64,000 bases of DNA, from positions 248,001 through 312,000 of the forward strand of contig NZ_AQUK01000001.1 in the NCBI RefSeq assembly GCF_000371805.1, read 5' to 3'. Below are positions 30,962 to 41,115 of this stretch, piece after piece. How positions within the stretch are numbered: position 1 is the first letter of the stretch; the number at the start of each line of letters is the position of its first letter. The notes beneath the pieces were generated by a model. It saw only the letters and a list, made by a program, of their open reading frames with translations, had not been told where the DNA came from and ran no database searches. The stretch comes from Methanocaldococcus villosus KIN24-T80. Its GTDB lineage: Archaea > AGJL01 > Methanococci > Methanococcales > Methanocaldococcaceae. A program made the position numbers and the translations under genes.

Positions 30962-32338
30962 TTATTTTTTCTTACCATTTTCTTTATATATTACTATTTT
31001 TTCAGCTTTTATTATAGCATTATAGAGCTCAATTCTAATGCCAGATGGCAGCCCTAAAAATTCCCCAGGAAGATTAATTACAGGAGCTTCTAAATCTGGT
31101 TTTTCTTCTTCTGTTTCCTCCTCTACCTCTACAACCTCACTTTCTTCAACCCATCTCTTAACAACAGGGTGATCTTTTTCTTTTAAGAATTTTTTTAATT
31201 CTTCTACATTTGTTATTTCATCTGTAGCTATTTTATCAAAAAGATCCTTAGGAATATCTTCCTTTAATCTTTCTTTTAACTCTTTTGGTAACCAAACTAC
31301 TCTTTCCCATCCACCATCTCCTTGTAAAAACTTTCTTGATTTCATATATGCTATAGAAACTCCAACAAATCCTGGAACTTGCTTTCCTCCACTACACTGA
31401 CCAGCTAATGTTGAAAAAGGAATTCCTAAAGGAGTTTCTCCTTTAAATGCTCTATGAGCTATACCAAACCCATCAACTTCTGGAATGTAGAATACAACAG
31501 CTTCAAAACATCCACAAGATGTACAAGGATCCACTAAAGCTGAATATAAAGAAACTCTCTCTATAGCTCCTTGAGATTTTTCTTTAACTACCTCATTAAC
31601 TCCTTCATAAACTCCTAACTTTTCATCTAAACATTTTCCTTTTTTAATTTCAAATATTGGGCCGTTTGGATCAATCTTTGCAGCAGCTCTTGCATCAAGA
31701 TAATTTATTCCCCCACAGAGTGCAGGTCTTTCAGGAGAGATTACACAGACATGAGTAGGAGCAAAGCTCTGACACATTATACATCCATAGAAAACATCCA
31801 CATCTTCATCTCTTAGTGATTTTATTCTTTCATCTCTCTTATTATATATTTCTCTAGCCTTTTCTAATTCCTCTTTAACTTTATCAGGATCTGTTATAAT
31901 AATTACATCACATTTTTCTATAAATGGAAACTCAGCTTTAAAGAGCTTTTGAACCACTTCAGCTATATGCTTTAATCTCAGCCCTTTTTTATAAGCATCT
32001 TTACTAATTCTTATCCAAATTTGATCTCTCTGATTTAGATGCATGACTCCTTCAATATAATTTAAAAACTCATGTACCCTTCTCTCCAAAACTCCTTCAA
32101 GATCTTCTTCTATTTTTTTTCCTTTGACTTTAATAATTATAGCAAATGGATTAATAGACCCTTCTTCCATTTCATCTAAATCTTTACCTATAACTTCAAT
32201 TTTATCTTCAGCTTCATCTACTTTAACAAGTTCAAATCCATAACTTTTTGGCCCTGCTAATTCAACATACATATCTGGTTTCCTTATTCTCTCCCCTTCA
32301 TTCATAGGCCCTACTGATACAGGAATGTTTTCAAACAT
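30962..32338 (-). CDS. cdhC: Acetyl-CoA decarbonylase/synthase beta subunit (ACS)
   Basis: The 458-residue protein holds the A-cluster ligands: CIMCQSFAPTHVCVISPERPALCGG and DPCTSCGCFEAV, the Cys-Gly-Cys that binds the distal nickel. The N-terminal CODH-contact domain of bacterial ACS is absent, as usual in archaea. It joins CO, a methyl group and CoA into acetyl-CoA for carbon fixation. It is the last gene of the cdhA-cdhB-ferredoxin-cdhC transcript, 10 bp after the ferredoxin gene. A C-terminal acidic linker (VEEETEEEKPD) precedes the last 40 residues. Confidence 0.96.
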   Translation of the reverse strand: MFENIPVSVGPMNEGERIRKPDMYVELAGPKSYGFELVKVDEAEDKIEVIGKDLDEMEEGSINPFAIIIKVKGKKIEEDLEGVLERRVHEFLNYIEGVMHLNQRDQIWIRISKDAYKKGLRLKHIAEVVQKLFKAEFPFIEKCDVIIITDPDKVKEELEKAREIYNKRDERIKSLRDEDVDVFYGCIMCQSFAPTHVCVISPERPALCGGINYLDARAAAKIDPNGPIFEIKKGKCLDEKLGVYEGVNEVVKEKSQGAIERVSLYSALVDPCTSCGCFEAVVFYIPEVDGFGIAHRAFKGETPLGIPFSTLAGQCSGGKQVPGFVGVSIAYMKSRKFLQGDGGWERVVWLPKELKERLKEDIPKDLFDKIATDEITNVEELKKFLKEKDHPVVKRWVEESEVVEVEEETEEEKPDLEAPVINLPGEFLGLPSGIRIELYNAIIKAEKIVIYKENGKKK

Positions 32339-32348
32339 ATCCTACCAC

Positions 32349-32789
32349 CTACTCCTGTTTTAACACATCCAATATTTTCTTCCTTCTCTCCTCTTTATAC
32401 AGTTCAAGTGTTTCATCAGTTACAAGAATTAATGCCCTATCTTTACAGGCTTCTACACATGCTGGAGAGACTCTATCTGTGTCTAAACAGAGAGTACATT
32501 TATGAGCTACCTTATCTTCTATAAATATAGCCCCTATAGGGCAAGCAATAACACACATACCACAACCAATACACTTCTCCTTATTAACAATTGGAATATT
32601 TTCTTTTAGATAAATAGCCCCAACTGGACAAACTTCTTTACAGGGAGCTTTTTCACATTGCATGCAAAACATTGGAACATTATTATACTTCCTTACTCTA
32701 CTAATTCCATGAATCTCCCTACACACATTGACACAATCATTACACTTAGAACATTTTTCAGGATTGATAACTATGATCTTTGGGTTCAT
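32349..32789 (-). CDS. Polyferredoxin-type electron carrier of the CODH/ACS operon
   Basis: The 146-residue protein has several 4Fe-4S motifs: CSKCNDCVNVCREIHG, CMQCEKAPCKEVCPVGAI, CIGCGMCVIACPIGAIF and a looser CTLCLDTDRVSPACVEACKD. It resembles HycB/DMSO-reductase-type Fe-S subunits. Its place between cdhB and cdhC indicates a role in electron transfer to or from CODH. It is 4 bp downstream of cdhB. Confidence 0.88.
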   Translation of the reverse strand: MNPKIIVINPEKCSKCNDCVNVCREIHGISRVRKYNNVPMFCMQCEKAPCKEVCPVGAIYLKENIPIVNKEKCIGCGMCVIACPIGAIFIEDKVAHKCTLCLDTDRVSPACVEACKDRALILVTDETLELYKEERRKKILDVLKQE

Positions 32790-32793
32790 ACTA

Positions 32794-33219
32794 TCACTCT
32801 ATTAATCTATTTAAATAATCCAAATATTCCTTTTCATCCAAATTTGGAAAAGAGTAATGGGCATTAGGCTGATAATACCTATCTATAGAAACAGTTACTA
32901 AATTAGAGAAATGTTTTAAATGCATTAAAGCTTGGGCTAAATAATAATATGTTATTCCCACAAATATAGCAAGATCATGCTCACTCTGTGTAAGATATTT
33001 CATAACAATCATTAAGTTCATCTCTTCAGGGGTTTTTATCACTTTAAGTTTATAAGTTTCAATAAGTCTATCTATAATTTCTCTTTCACACTTTTCTCCT
33101 AAAATTAAAATAGGGGATCTAGCCCTTTTAATCATCATCTTTAATGCTGAAGGTGAAATAACCTCAGCATGATTTGTATTACTCCCAGCAGTAATAATAT
33201 AAGGTGTAAATCTATCCAT
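32794..33219 (-). CDS. cdhB: CODH/ACS epsilon subunit
   Basis: The 141-residue protein matches the CdhB family, a DHS-like NAD/FAD-binding fold (RARSPILILGEKCE, DLAIFVGITYYYLAQALMHLKHF, VSIDRYYQPNAHYSFPNL). It associates with the alpha subunit and may assist FAD-dependent electron transfer. It starts 6 bp downstream of cdhA and is followed by the ferredoxin gene after 4 bp, so all are one operon. Confidence 0.92.
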   Translation of the reverse strand: MDRFTPYIITAGSNTNHAEVISPSALKMMIKRARSPILILGEKCEREIIDRLIETYKLKVIKTPEEMNLMIVMKYLTQSEHDLAIFVGITYYYLAQALMHLKHFSNLVTVSIDRYYQPNAHYSFPNLDEKEYLDYLNRLIE

Positions 33220-33225
33220 AAGATA

Positions 33226-35517
33226 TCACCAGAGTAATGTTGGCTCTTTAGGATATTTCTCTAATGGTTTCCAATTTTTCTCATCTAAATACTCTTTTAT
33301 TTTATCCTTCAGCATAAATGGGATATCTTGCTCAGTTCTTACAAATTTTTCCAAGTCAGGTGGCATTCTGTTAAAGTATTTTTCATACATAGTGACATAG
33401 TGGTAAATCTTATTAGCTCTACCTTTTGGAGTATCATTTGGTCTCATACAAAGTTTTGGTATTAGACAGAGAGCTTCTTTATAATTTTCAGCAGTTATAG
33501 CTAAATGTTCTGGGCAGGGGTCAATTTCTAATATTTCCTTTGTATTCTTATCTCTAACTTTGAATCTATTACCATCACTTAGATACAATCTTCTATACTT
33601 AGCCCCATGAGGTCCTATAATAACAGGAATTCCCCATCTGTTAAATCCAGTAGCTATAGCCGCAGCCTTCTGACTCATTGCTCCCCAAGCTACTCCAACA
33701 GCCCCTACTTTGTTTAATATATAATCAGCTATTTCTTCATAATTACCTTCTAATGGTTTTTTAGCAAAGATATTGGCTATTTTTATTGCTGCTCCACTTA
33801 TGTGGGCATTTGCTAAGCAAGGGCCTAAATTCAATAAACCCCCAGCCTTAAACTCAGATGGATATTTTTCATAAAGTGTTTTTCCATCTTTATCTTTCCA
33901 CATTGCTATAGCCATTGCAGAACATCCAGTAGCAACAACTATATACTTTCTCTCTAACAATTCTTTAGCCATTAAAGCCACTTCTTCCTCTCCATTAGGT
34001 AGTGCTGAACATCCAGCAAATCCTACAACTCCAGGAATATCTCCAAAAACTATTGGAGCTCCAACTTTTCTAATCTCTACATCTGTAACAGGTCCTCTAC
34101 CTATTCTTATTTTATATCTCTGATTTGTAAAGTGATAAATTCCTGCTTTAGTTATCATACTCACTATTGGTAAGTTTCTCTCACAGATAGCCTCACATCT
34201 TCCACAAGAGTAACACTTTTTATATATCTCTGCTAATCCCTTTAGATCTCCCTTCTTAGCTAAAATCATAGCTTCTTTTATTTCAAAAGCACATGGACAG
34301 TTTCTATTACACCATCCACATTCAGTACATTGTTTAGCTAATTCAACAATTTCCTTTACTGTTGGAAGAATGTCTTTTTTTCTATTTTTAGCTACAATTT
34401 TAGCTAATTCAACTGCAACTTCTGCAAGCTTTTCCATATCAGTTATTAAAGCTGCTCTATGTTTTAATAAATATGCTACCATTTCTTCAGGAGATAAGTG
34501 GGAAATATCTTCTAATCCATGACATGCTTTATCATTTGTAGCTATGAATATAGCACCAGTGTTTAAAGTTTCTGTAAGAATATTTGTGTTAATACACTGC
34601 TCATCCACAATAACAACATCGGCTACTCCTGCTCTTACAAACATGATTTGCTTTGATAAAGGCCCTACAATCTTTGTTTTATTTGAAACTCTATTTATAT
34701 CTATAGCTGTACAACAGATTCCACAGACTTCTATTTCATCCTCTAAATCCTTCTCCTCTAAATAATCTATAATATAACTTCCAGGAATAACATTATGGCC
34801 TATACAGAGAATGACTGGTTTTTTCTTATCAATAGCATCAAAGCCTAAATCAGCTAGATCAGTTTCTTCCCCTTTTGGCATATTGTAAGATATTATCTGT
34901 GCTATATCCCCAACTTCCCTAGCAAGATCATCAATCATTCCCATATGTAAAGCTTTACTTTCAAAATCTAAATAACTACCCTCTTGCCCAGTATGGGTTG
35001 CTGATAATCCATGAGTTAGCTGCTCTTCACAGTATGATATAACATCTCTTAAATCTCCTAATGTCTTTGGTTCATAACCCATAACTACCCTTGTTATAGG
35101 CATTTTAACATCAATTTCATTACCTAAATTAATTTCATAATCTTCCCCTAGCTCTTCTATTAAATGATCTACTAAATGTCTAGCATGTGCTGTATGACAT
35201 GCAGTTCCAATACAACATGCTAACAATACTATCCTTGCCTGCTGGGCTCTAATGTCAATTCCACAAGCTCCTCTTTTACCTTTACTTAAATCACACTTCC
35301 CAAATGTACATAGACAACACAAATCACAGATTGGCATATAGAAGGGTTTGTATCTCTCTAATAGTTTAAAATCCCAACTTCTTAATGTCAATAGACCAGG
35401 TTTTGGAGTTTTTCCTTTAGGTTCCTCTTTTTCACCAATGTTTATTGAAAAAGATATGTTGGCTTTTTTCATCTTTACTGATGGTATTACAAGATCTCCA
35501 ACCATTCCCATTTTCAT
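33226..35517 (-). CDS. cdhA: CO dehydrogenase alpha subunit
   Basis: The 763-residue protein carries the Ni-Fe C-cluster CODH features (CDLCCLCTFGKCDL, RGACGID, CCIGTACHTAHARHL, CGICCTAIDINR, VDEQCINTN) and two inserted ferredoxin motifs (CTECGWCNRNCPCAFEI, CYSCGRCEAICERNLPI), the arrangement of archaeal CdhA. It oxidises CO or reduces CO2 for acetyl-CoA synthesis. ATG 35517 follows TTTGTGATAG. It is the first gene of the cdh operon; cdhD and cdhE (corrinoid protein subunits) are not in the window. Confidence 0.97.
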   Translation of the reverse strand: MKMGMVGDLVIPSVKMKKANISFSINIGEKEEPKGKTPKPGLLTLRSWDFKLLERYKPFYMPICDLCCLCTFGKCDLSKGKRGACGIDIRAQQARIVLLACCIGTACHTAHARHLVDHLIEELGEDYEINLGNEIDVKMPITRVVMGYEPKTLGDLRDVISYCEEQLTHGLSATHTGQEGSYLDFESKALHMGMIDDLAREVGDIAQIISYNMPKGEETDLADLGFDAIDKKKPVILCIGHNVIPGSYIIDYLEEKDLEDEIEVCGICCTAIDINRVSNKTKIVGPLSKQIMFVRAGVADVVIVDEQCINTNILTETLNTGAIFIATNDKACHGLEDISHLSPEEMVAYLLKHRAALITDMEKLAEVAVELAKIVAKNRKKDILPTVKEIVELAKQCTECGWCNRNCPCAFEIKEAMILAKKGDLKGLAEIYKKCYSCGRCEAICERNLPIVSMITKAGIYHFTNQRYKIRIGRGPVTDVEIRKVGAPIVFGDIPGVVGFAGCSALPNGEEEVALMAKELLERKYIVVATGCSAMAIAMWKDKDGKTLYEKYPSEFKAGGLLNLGPCLANAHISGAAIKIANIFAKKPLEGNYEEIADYILNKVGAVGVAWGAMSQKAAAIATGFNRWGIPVIIGPHGAKYRRLYLSDGNRFKVRDKNTKEILEIDPCPEHLAITAENYKEALCLIPKLCMRPNDTPKGRANKIYHYVTMYEKYFNRMPPDLEKFVRTEQDIPFMLKDKIKEYLDEKNWKPLEKYPKEPTLLW

Positions 35518-35534
35518 ACTATCACAAATCTATC

Positions 35535-35546
35535 ATGATTAATCAT
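35535..35546. promoter_or_regulatory. Palindrome upstream of cdhA
   Basis: ATGATTAATCAT is a perfect 12-bp palindrome 18 bp before the cdhA ATG, downstream of a TATA-like ATATATAAAC at about 35570. It could be an operator, but AT-rich chance occurrence is not excluded. Confidence 0.35.
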
Positions 35547-35669
35547 TATAATTTTGGATTAAAATGAGAATATATAAACCTTTTTATTAAAAATTTCAAA
35601 AACAATAATACAGAAGTTTATTAATAGAGTTTGATGTAATTAAATAATAAATAGAAATGAGGTGATCTC

Positions 35670-36011
35670 TTGCTAATACAAATTTTTGGTATTTTATTTT
35701 GCATTTTTGCACTAATAATAACATTATATAGAACTAAAAAAAGATATATGTCAATAGAAAAAGGTGTATTTTGGGTTATAATTTGGATGATTATCTTATT
35801 GTTATTAATAAATCCTAATTTAATGAGTAAAATAGCAGATATTTTAGGGGTAGGGAGGGGAGTAGATGCTATTGTCTATACAACCTTAGCTATCTTATTA
35901 TACCTAGTTTATAAACTGTTTGAAAGAACTGAAAGATTAGAAAGGGAGATTACAAAGTTAGTAAGGGAAATAGCTATAAAAGATAGATATGAGCCTAAGA
36001 AAGGTGATTAA
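35670..36011 (+). CDS. DUF2304 membrane protein
   Basis: The 113-residue protein has three hydrophobic segments (about 2-20, 32-50, 66-86) and a charged C-terminal helix (FERTERLEREITKLVREI), matching DUF2304, a family often beside glycosyltransferase genes. None is present here. The start is TTG 35670, 4 nt after GGTGAT. The next small gene begins right after its stop. Confidence 0.75.
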   Translation: MLIQIFGILFCIFALIITLYRTKKRYMSIEKGVFWVIIWMIILLLLINPNLMSKIADILGVGRGVDAIVYTTLAILLYLVYKLFERTERLEREITKLVREIAIKDRYEPKKGD

Positions 36012-36012
36012 T

Positions 36013-36210
36013 TTGGAAGAGCTTTTGTATGATGTTCTACCCTATATATCAAATATGGAGTTTATTAAAAATCTTATTAAAGAAGCTAAAGACATTAATG
36101 AGTTAGAGAAAAAAGTTAAGGAAATGTTAGAGAAAGAAGATAATATAACAAAAAAGACTGATTTAAAAATATTGTTAGAAAAGATTGAAATTTATAAGCA
36201 GCAAGGATGA
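36013..36210 (+). CDS. Small helical protein of unknown function
   Basis: The 65-residue acidic/basic coiled-coil-like protein starts at TTG 36013, 4 nt after AAGGTGAT, which lies in the end of the DUF2304 gene. It consists of two or three predicted helices (LEELLYDVLPYISNMEFIKNL, INELEKKVKEMLEKE, TDLKILLEKIEIYKQ). I recognise no family. Its end overlaps the convergent aroC gene by 19 bp. Confidence 0.55.
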   Translation: MEELLYDVLPYISNMEFIKNLIKEAKDINELEKKVKEMLEKEDNITKKTDLKILLEKIEIYKQQG

Positions 36211-37313
36211 ATAAATCCCGACTTTATCATAAGATCAGCCAATGTTATAGCAACCATAGCTTCAGCTACAGGTATGACTCTAGGGACAATAATAGGATCA
36301 TGCCTTCCTTTTATCTCAATATAATCATTTTCTAAGGTTTTTAAATTTATTGTTCTTTGTCTTTTACCTATTGATGGTGTAGGCTTTATAGCTATTCTTA
36401 AAACTACTGGCTGACCTGTTGATATCCCTCCTAAAACCCCTCCAGAATTGTTAGAGTAGAATTTAATATTTTTTTCATCATCAAAATACATCTCATCATT
36501 CATCTCACTACCAAACATTTCAGATGACTTAAATCCCCTTCCTACCTCCACACCTTTAACAGCATTTATACTTAACAGAGCTCTACCAAGTTCAGCATGT
36601 AATTTGTTAAATATTGGATTTCCCACACCTACAGGAAGATTTAAAATAACAATCTCCACAACACCCCCTACACTGTCTTTCTCCTCTATAGCTTTTAAAA
36701 TATATTCTTCCATCTCTTTTTCATTTATAGATGGACATCTCAATGGATTGTTTTCTATCTTATTTATTAATTCTTCAACAGCACTTTCATTATTAAAGAT
36801 TTCCTGATTATTGTAATAATTAAATTCACTCTCAATTTTTCCTATCTTCACTGTATAGCCAATAATTTTTATATTGTATGTATATGATAACAACTTCTTA
36901 GCTACAGCACCTCCAATAACATGCCCTACTGTTACCCTTCCACTAGCTCTCCCTCCTCCTCTGTAATCATAGTTTTTATATTTCAACCTATAAACTAAAT
37001 CTGCATGCCCTGGGCGAGGTTTATATTTTATTTCTTCATAGTCCTTTGGTCTAATATTTTTATTATAAACTATTCCACATATTGGAGCTCCTGTTGTTTT
37101 ATTTTCAAAAATTCCTGATAAGATTTCAACTTTATCCTCTTCTCTTCTTGGTGTAGAAAATATAGATTTTGGTTTTCTCCTATCTAACTCTTTTTGGATG
37201 TCTTCCTCAGTCAATGGCAAATTTGCTGGACATCCATCTATAACAGCTCCTACAGCTTTTCCATGGCTCTCTCCAAACACTGTAACTCTAAACATATCTC
37301 CAAATGTGTTCAT
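36192..37313 (-). CDS. aroC: Chorismate synthase
   Basis: The 373-residue enzyme begins MNTFGDMFRVTVFGESHGKAVGAVIDGCPA and has RPGHADLVYRLKYKNYDYRGGGRASGR and KPTPSIGKRQRTIN, the FMN- and EPSP-binding signatures. It converts EPSP to chorismate, the last step of the shikimate pathway. ATG 37313 follows GTGGGGGATT; an upstream ATG at 37325 lies before that site. It is monocistronic in this context. Confidence 0.96.
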   Translation of the reverse strand: MNTFGDMFRVTVFGESHGKAVGAVIDGCPANLPLTEEDIQKELDRRKPKSIFSTPRREEDKVEILSGIFENKTTGAPICGIVYNKNIRPKDYEEIKYKPRPGHADLVYRLKYKNYDYRGGGRASGRVTVGHVIGGAVAKKLLSYTYNIKIIGYTVKIGKIESEFNYYNNQEIFNNESAVEELINKIENNPLRCPSINEKEMEEYILKAIEEKDSVGGVVEIVILNLPVGVGNPIFNKLHAELGRALLSINAVKGVEVGRGFKSSEMFGSEMNDEMYFDDEKNIKFYSNNSGGVLGGISTGQPVVLRIAIKPTPSIGKRQRTINLKTLENDYIEIKGRHDPIIVPRVIPVAEAMVAITLADLMIKSGFIHPCCL

Positions 37314-37443
37314 AATCCCCCACATATTTTATAGTTGTGTAAAAATATAGAAATATTTGCACATGCATAGGTATTTATATGAGTTATTATACTCTTAATA
37401 ATGAGCTTAATGCAATGAGGTTAATAAAGGTTTGGTGAATTAG

Positions 37444-37659
37444 ATGTTTAAAAATAATAAAGATAAAGGTAAAAGAGTTCCAGTTAAGGAAGGAGAAACT
37501 TACAAGGTAAAAATTGAAGATATGGGTAAAGGAGGAGATGGAATAGCAAGAGTTGAAGGTTTTGTAGTGTTTGTTCCAGAAACACATAAAGGAGATGAAG
37601 TAAATATTAAAATAACTTCTGTAAAGAGTAGGTTTGCATTTGGAGAAAAAATAGAATAA
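37444..37659 (+). CDS. TRAM-domain protein
   Basis: The 71-residue basic protein is a stand-alone TRAM domain ([36 protein letters not shown].. [20 protein letters not shown]), a beta-barrel RNA-binding fold. In methanogenic archaea such mini-proteins act as RNA chaperones with cold-shock-like roles. GGTGAATTAG precedes the ATG. It lies alone between aroC and reverse gyrase. Confidence 0.92.
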   Translation: MFKNNKDKGKRVPVKEGETYKVKIEDMGKGGDGIARVEGFVVFVPETHKGDEVNIKITSVKSRFAFGEKIE

Positions 37660-37776
37660 TTCTTTATATTATATTTTCTTTTTTATATTTGAGACTATCA
37701 GAAACATACAACCAAAAAGTTTTTATTATCTATTTTTTAAGTTCATAAATTAAAATTTAAAGTTTAAGTGATATTT

Positions 37777-40700
37777 ATGGTTGTCCCCATGATATTTAAA
37801 GAGATGTGTCCTAATTGTAATGGTGAGATAGAGAGTGAGAGGCTAAAGATAGGTGTTTGTAAAAAGTGTTTAAAGGAGGACAAAGAAGTAGAAAAAACTG
37901 AGCTTTGTAAAAAAATAGAAAATCTAAAAGACCTTTCTTATTATTGTAAGATTTGGAAAGAATTTAAAGAATTTGAAAAATTTACAAAGAGTTTAGGATA
38001 TTCCTTACTTAGCATACAGAAGATGTGGGCTAAGAGAGTATTAAAAAATAAAAGCTTCTCTATTGTTGCACCAACAGGTGTAGGAAAAAGCTTTTTTGGA
38101 ATATTAATGAGCTTATATTTAGCTAAAAAAGGGAAAAAATGCTATATAATTTTACCTACAACATTACTAGTTAAACAAACTTATGAGAGATTAAGGGGGT
38201 TAGATAATAATATAGATGTAGCTGTCTATCATTCTGAGCTTTCTAATAAAGATAAAAAAGAAATGAAAGAAAAGATAGAAAAGGGAGAATATTCTATATT
38301 AATAACAACATCCAATTATTTAGCTAAAAACATGCCAAAAAATAAATTTGATTTTATTTTTGTTGATGATGTTGATGCTCTTTTAAAGGCCTCTAAAAAC
38401 ATTGATAGAACCTTAATGCTATTAGGTTTTCCAGAAGACATAATTAATGAAGCTGCTAAGATTATATATTTAATAAGAATTGGTAAGTTAGAAGAAGCTA
38501 TGAAAAAAAGAGAAAAACTAAAAGAGAAAATTAAGAGTATTAAACATGGATGCTTGGTGATAGCATCAGCTACAGGGAAGAGTTATGGAGATAGGGTCAA
38601 GCTTTACAGGGAGTTATTAGATTTTGAAGTGGGTTTTGGAATGAATAAGTTGAGGGATGTTGAGGATCTTTATGATAATAACTTTGATCTTAATAGGATA
38701 TTAAACTATGTTAAAAAATTTGGTTCTGGTGGTTTAATATTTGTTTCTTTAGATTATGGTATTGAAAAAGCTAAGAAAATAGAAGAATTATTAATAAAAA
38801 ATAATATAAAAGCTAAACTTATTCATTCAAAAGATAAGAAAGGATTTGAAGACTTTAAAGAAGAAAAAATAGATGTTTTAATTGGTGTGGCTTCATATTA
38901 TGGGGTTTTGGTTAGAGGATTGGATATGCCTGAAAGGGTGAGATATACAATATTTTATGGCATACCCAAGTTTAAAATGAAATTAAAAGAATATATAGAA
39001 AATTTAAAAGAAAAGAAACAGATAAAAGAAGATATAGACATTAAAAATAAAGATGTAAAGGAGATTAAAAAGATAATAAAAGAAAAACTTAAAATAAAGA
39101 ACTTCTCAATTAGAAAAGAAGATGATCTGTATATTCTCTTTCCAGATGTAAAAACATACATACAAGCTTCAGGTAGAACTTCAAGGATGACTGAGTTCGG
39201 TTTAACAAAAGGGCTCTCTGTAGTTTTAGTTGATGATGAAGAAATATTTGAATATTTAAGAAAATATATGTTATTCATGTATGAAAGTGAGTTTAAAAGT
39301 GTTGATGAAGTTTGTTTGGATGAAATATTAAAGAAAATTGATGATGATAGAGAAAAGATAAAAAAGGGTAGAAAAGAAAATAAAATACCTGATTTATTAA
39401 AATCTGTCTTAATGGTTGTAGAAAGTCCAAACAAAGCAAGAACAATAGCTAATTTCTTTGGAAACCCTTCTGTTAGAAAAATAAATAATAGAAATGTGTA
39501 TGAAGTTTGTGTAGGGGATTTAAACTTAATAATAACTGCTAGTGGAGGGCATGTATTTGATCTTGTAACAAAAGAAGGTTTTTATGGAGTAAAAATTGAA
39601 AAAAATTTATACATACCAATTTATTGTTCAATAAAAAAGATAAATGGAGAGCAATACACTGATCAGAAAGATATAGAAGAGCTAATTAAAGAGTTATTAA
39701 ATAAAGGAGAAAAAGTTAATTTTATGGATAGTAAAGAAAATATAAAAATTATTAGGGAGATTGCTGATGAAGTTGATGCTGTTTTTATAGCTACAGATAT
39801 TGATAATGAAGGAGAGAAGATTGGATATGATATAGCATTAAATATCATGCCTTTTAACAAAAATATTTATAGAATTGGATTTAATGAGATAACTAAAAGA
39901 GCTATATTAAGAGCTGTTGAAGCTTATAAAAAAGGAGAAAAATTAGAGCTTGATAAAAATAAAGTTAAAAGTCAAATTGTTAGGAGAATTGAAGATAGAT
40001 GGATAGGGTTTAGACTTAGCCAAAAACTTTGGAATGTATTTGGAAAAAATTATCTATCTGCAGGTAGAGTTCAAACACCAGTTTTAGGTTGGATAATAGA
40101 GAGATATAATGAATATATGGAGAGGGTAAAGTACCTCTCTCTAAAATTAGAGTATAATCTATATGTTGGAAAAGCTATAGATGAAGATTTTGACAAAGAT
40201 TATGTTAATGTAGATATTAAGATTTATGAAAAATCTATCCCTCCACAGCCACCTTTTACTACAGACACACTGTTAGAAGAAGCTACAAAAAGATTTAATT
40301 TAAGTGTTAGTGAAGTTATGAATATAGCTCAAGAGTTGTTTGAGCTTGGGCTTACTACATATCATAGAACATCTTCAACAAGAGTTTCTTTGGATGGAAT
40401 GAGGGTTGCTAAGGAGTATTTAAAGCTAAATAATATGGAGGATTATATTAAAAATAGAGAATTTTTTATGGAAGGGGCTCATGAATGTATAAGGCCTACA
40501 AAACCTATGGATACTGAAGAGTTAATAGAGTTTTTAAAAGAGAATAATATAAAATTGACAAAGAACCATATAAAGGTCTATGATTTGATATTTAGAAGAT
40601 TTATGGCTTCACAGATGAAGGATGTTGTTGTTGATTATGAAGAGATATATATTAAAGATTTGGATGAAAAGATAGAGGGTTACATAGAGATAAAATTTGA

Positions 40701-41115
40701 TGGATGGAGTAGGATATATAATTTAAAGTTAAAACAGATTCCAAAAATAGAGAAAGATAAGTTAAAGGTTCTTGAGAAAAAGATAAGAAAAGTTCCTAAA
40801 GTTCCATTATATGATGAAGGAGATGTTATTAAACTTATGAAAGAGAGGGGTATAGGAAGACCTTCAACATATGCTCAGATAATTAAAAAGTTATTGGATA
40901 GGAGGTATGTAATAAAGAGTAAAGATAAGAATAAATTAATTCCTACAAAATTAGGAATAGAGGTTTATAACTATCTTATTTCTAATTATCCACACTTAAT
41001 CTCTGAAGAGAGGACTAGACAACTTGAAGAAGTCATGGATAAGATAGAAAGAGGGGAAGTTAATTACATAAAAGCTTTAGATGAATTGTATGAAGAAATT
41101 TTAAGTATTAAATAG
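37777..41115 (+). CDS. rgy: Reverse gyrase
   Basis: The 1112-residue enzyme has an N-terminal zinc finger (C11, C14, C28, C31), a helicase domain with Walker A IVAPTGVGKS (about 97-105), the Walker B-like FVDDVDALL, and Y-containing topoisomerase IA half with LMVVESPNKARTIANFFG, ATDIDNEGEKIGYDIA, YLSAGRVQTP and active Tyr862 (TTYHRTSS). It introduces positive supercoils and is the marker gene of hyperthermophiles. There is no intein, unlike the M. jannaschii gene. GTGATATTT precedes the ATG at 37777. Confidence 0.97.
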   Translation: MVVPMIFKEMCPNCNGEIESERLKIGVCKKCLKEDKEVEKTELCKKIENLKDLSYYCKIWKEFKEFEKFTKSLGYSLLSIQKMWAKRVLKNKSFSIVAPTGVGKSFFGILMSLYLAKKGKKCYIILPTTLLVKQTYERLRGLDNNIDVAVYHSELSNKDKKEMKEKIEKGEYSILITTSNYLAKNMPKNKFDFIFVDDVDALLKASKNIDRTLMLLGFPEDIINEAAKIIYLIRIGKLEEAMKKREKLKEKIKSIKHGCLVIASATGKSYGDRVKLYRELLDFEVGFGMNKLRDVEDLYDNNFDLNRILNYVKKFGSGGLIFVSLDYGIEKAKKIEELLIKNNIKAKLIHSKDKKGFEDFKEEKIDVLIGVASYYGVLVRGLDMPERVRYTIFYGIPKFKMKLKEYIENLKEKKQIKEDIDIKNKDVKEIKKIIKEKLKIKNFSIRKEDDLYILFPDVKTYIQASGRTSRMTEFGLTKGLSVVLVDDEEIFEYLRKYMLFMYESEFKSVDEVCLDEILKKIDDDREKIKKGRKENKIPDLLKSVLMVVESPNKARTIANFFGNPSVRKINNRNVYEVCVGDLNLIITASGGHVFDLVTKEGFYGVKIEKNLYIPIYCSIKKINGEQYTDQKDIEELIKELLNKGEKVNFMDSKENIKIIREIADEVDAVFIATDIDNEGEKIGYDIALNIMPFNKNIYRIGFNEITKRAILRAVEAYKKGEKLELDKNKVKSQIVRRIEDRWIGFRLSQKLWNVFGKNYLSAGRVQTPVLGWIIERYNEYMERVKYLSLKLEYNLYVGKAIDEDFDKDYVNVDIKIYEKSIPPQPPFTTDTLLEEATKRFNLSVSEVMNIAQELFELGLTTYHRTSSTRVSLDGMRVAKEYLKLNNMEDYIKNREFFMEGAHECIRPTKPMDTEELIEFLKENNIKLTKNHIKVYDLIFRRFMASQMKDVVVDYEEIYIKDLDEKIEGYIEIKFDGWSRIYNLKLKQIPKIEKDKLKVLEKKIRKVPKVPLYDEGDVIKLMKERGIGRPSTYAQIIKKLLDRRYVIKSKDKNKLIPTKLGIEVYNYLISNYPHLISEERTRQLEEVMDKIERGEVNYIKALDELYEEILSIK

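Noticed and set aside
37777-41115. Possible intein in reverse gyrase
   Set aside because: All helicase and topoisomerase motifs are continuous and the length (1112 residues) is that of an intein-free enzyme.
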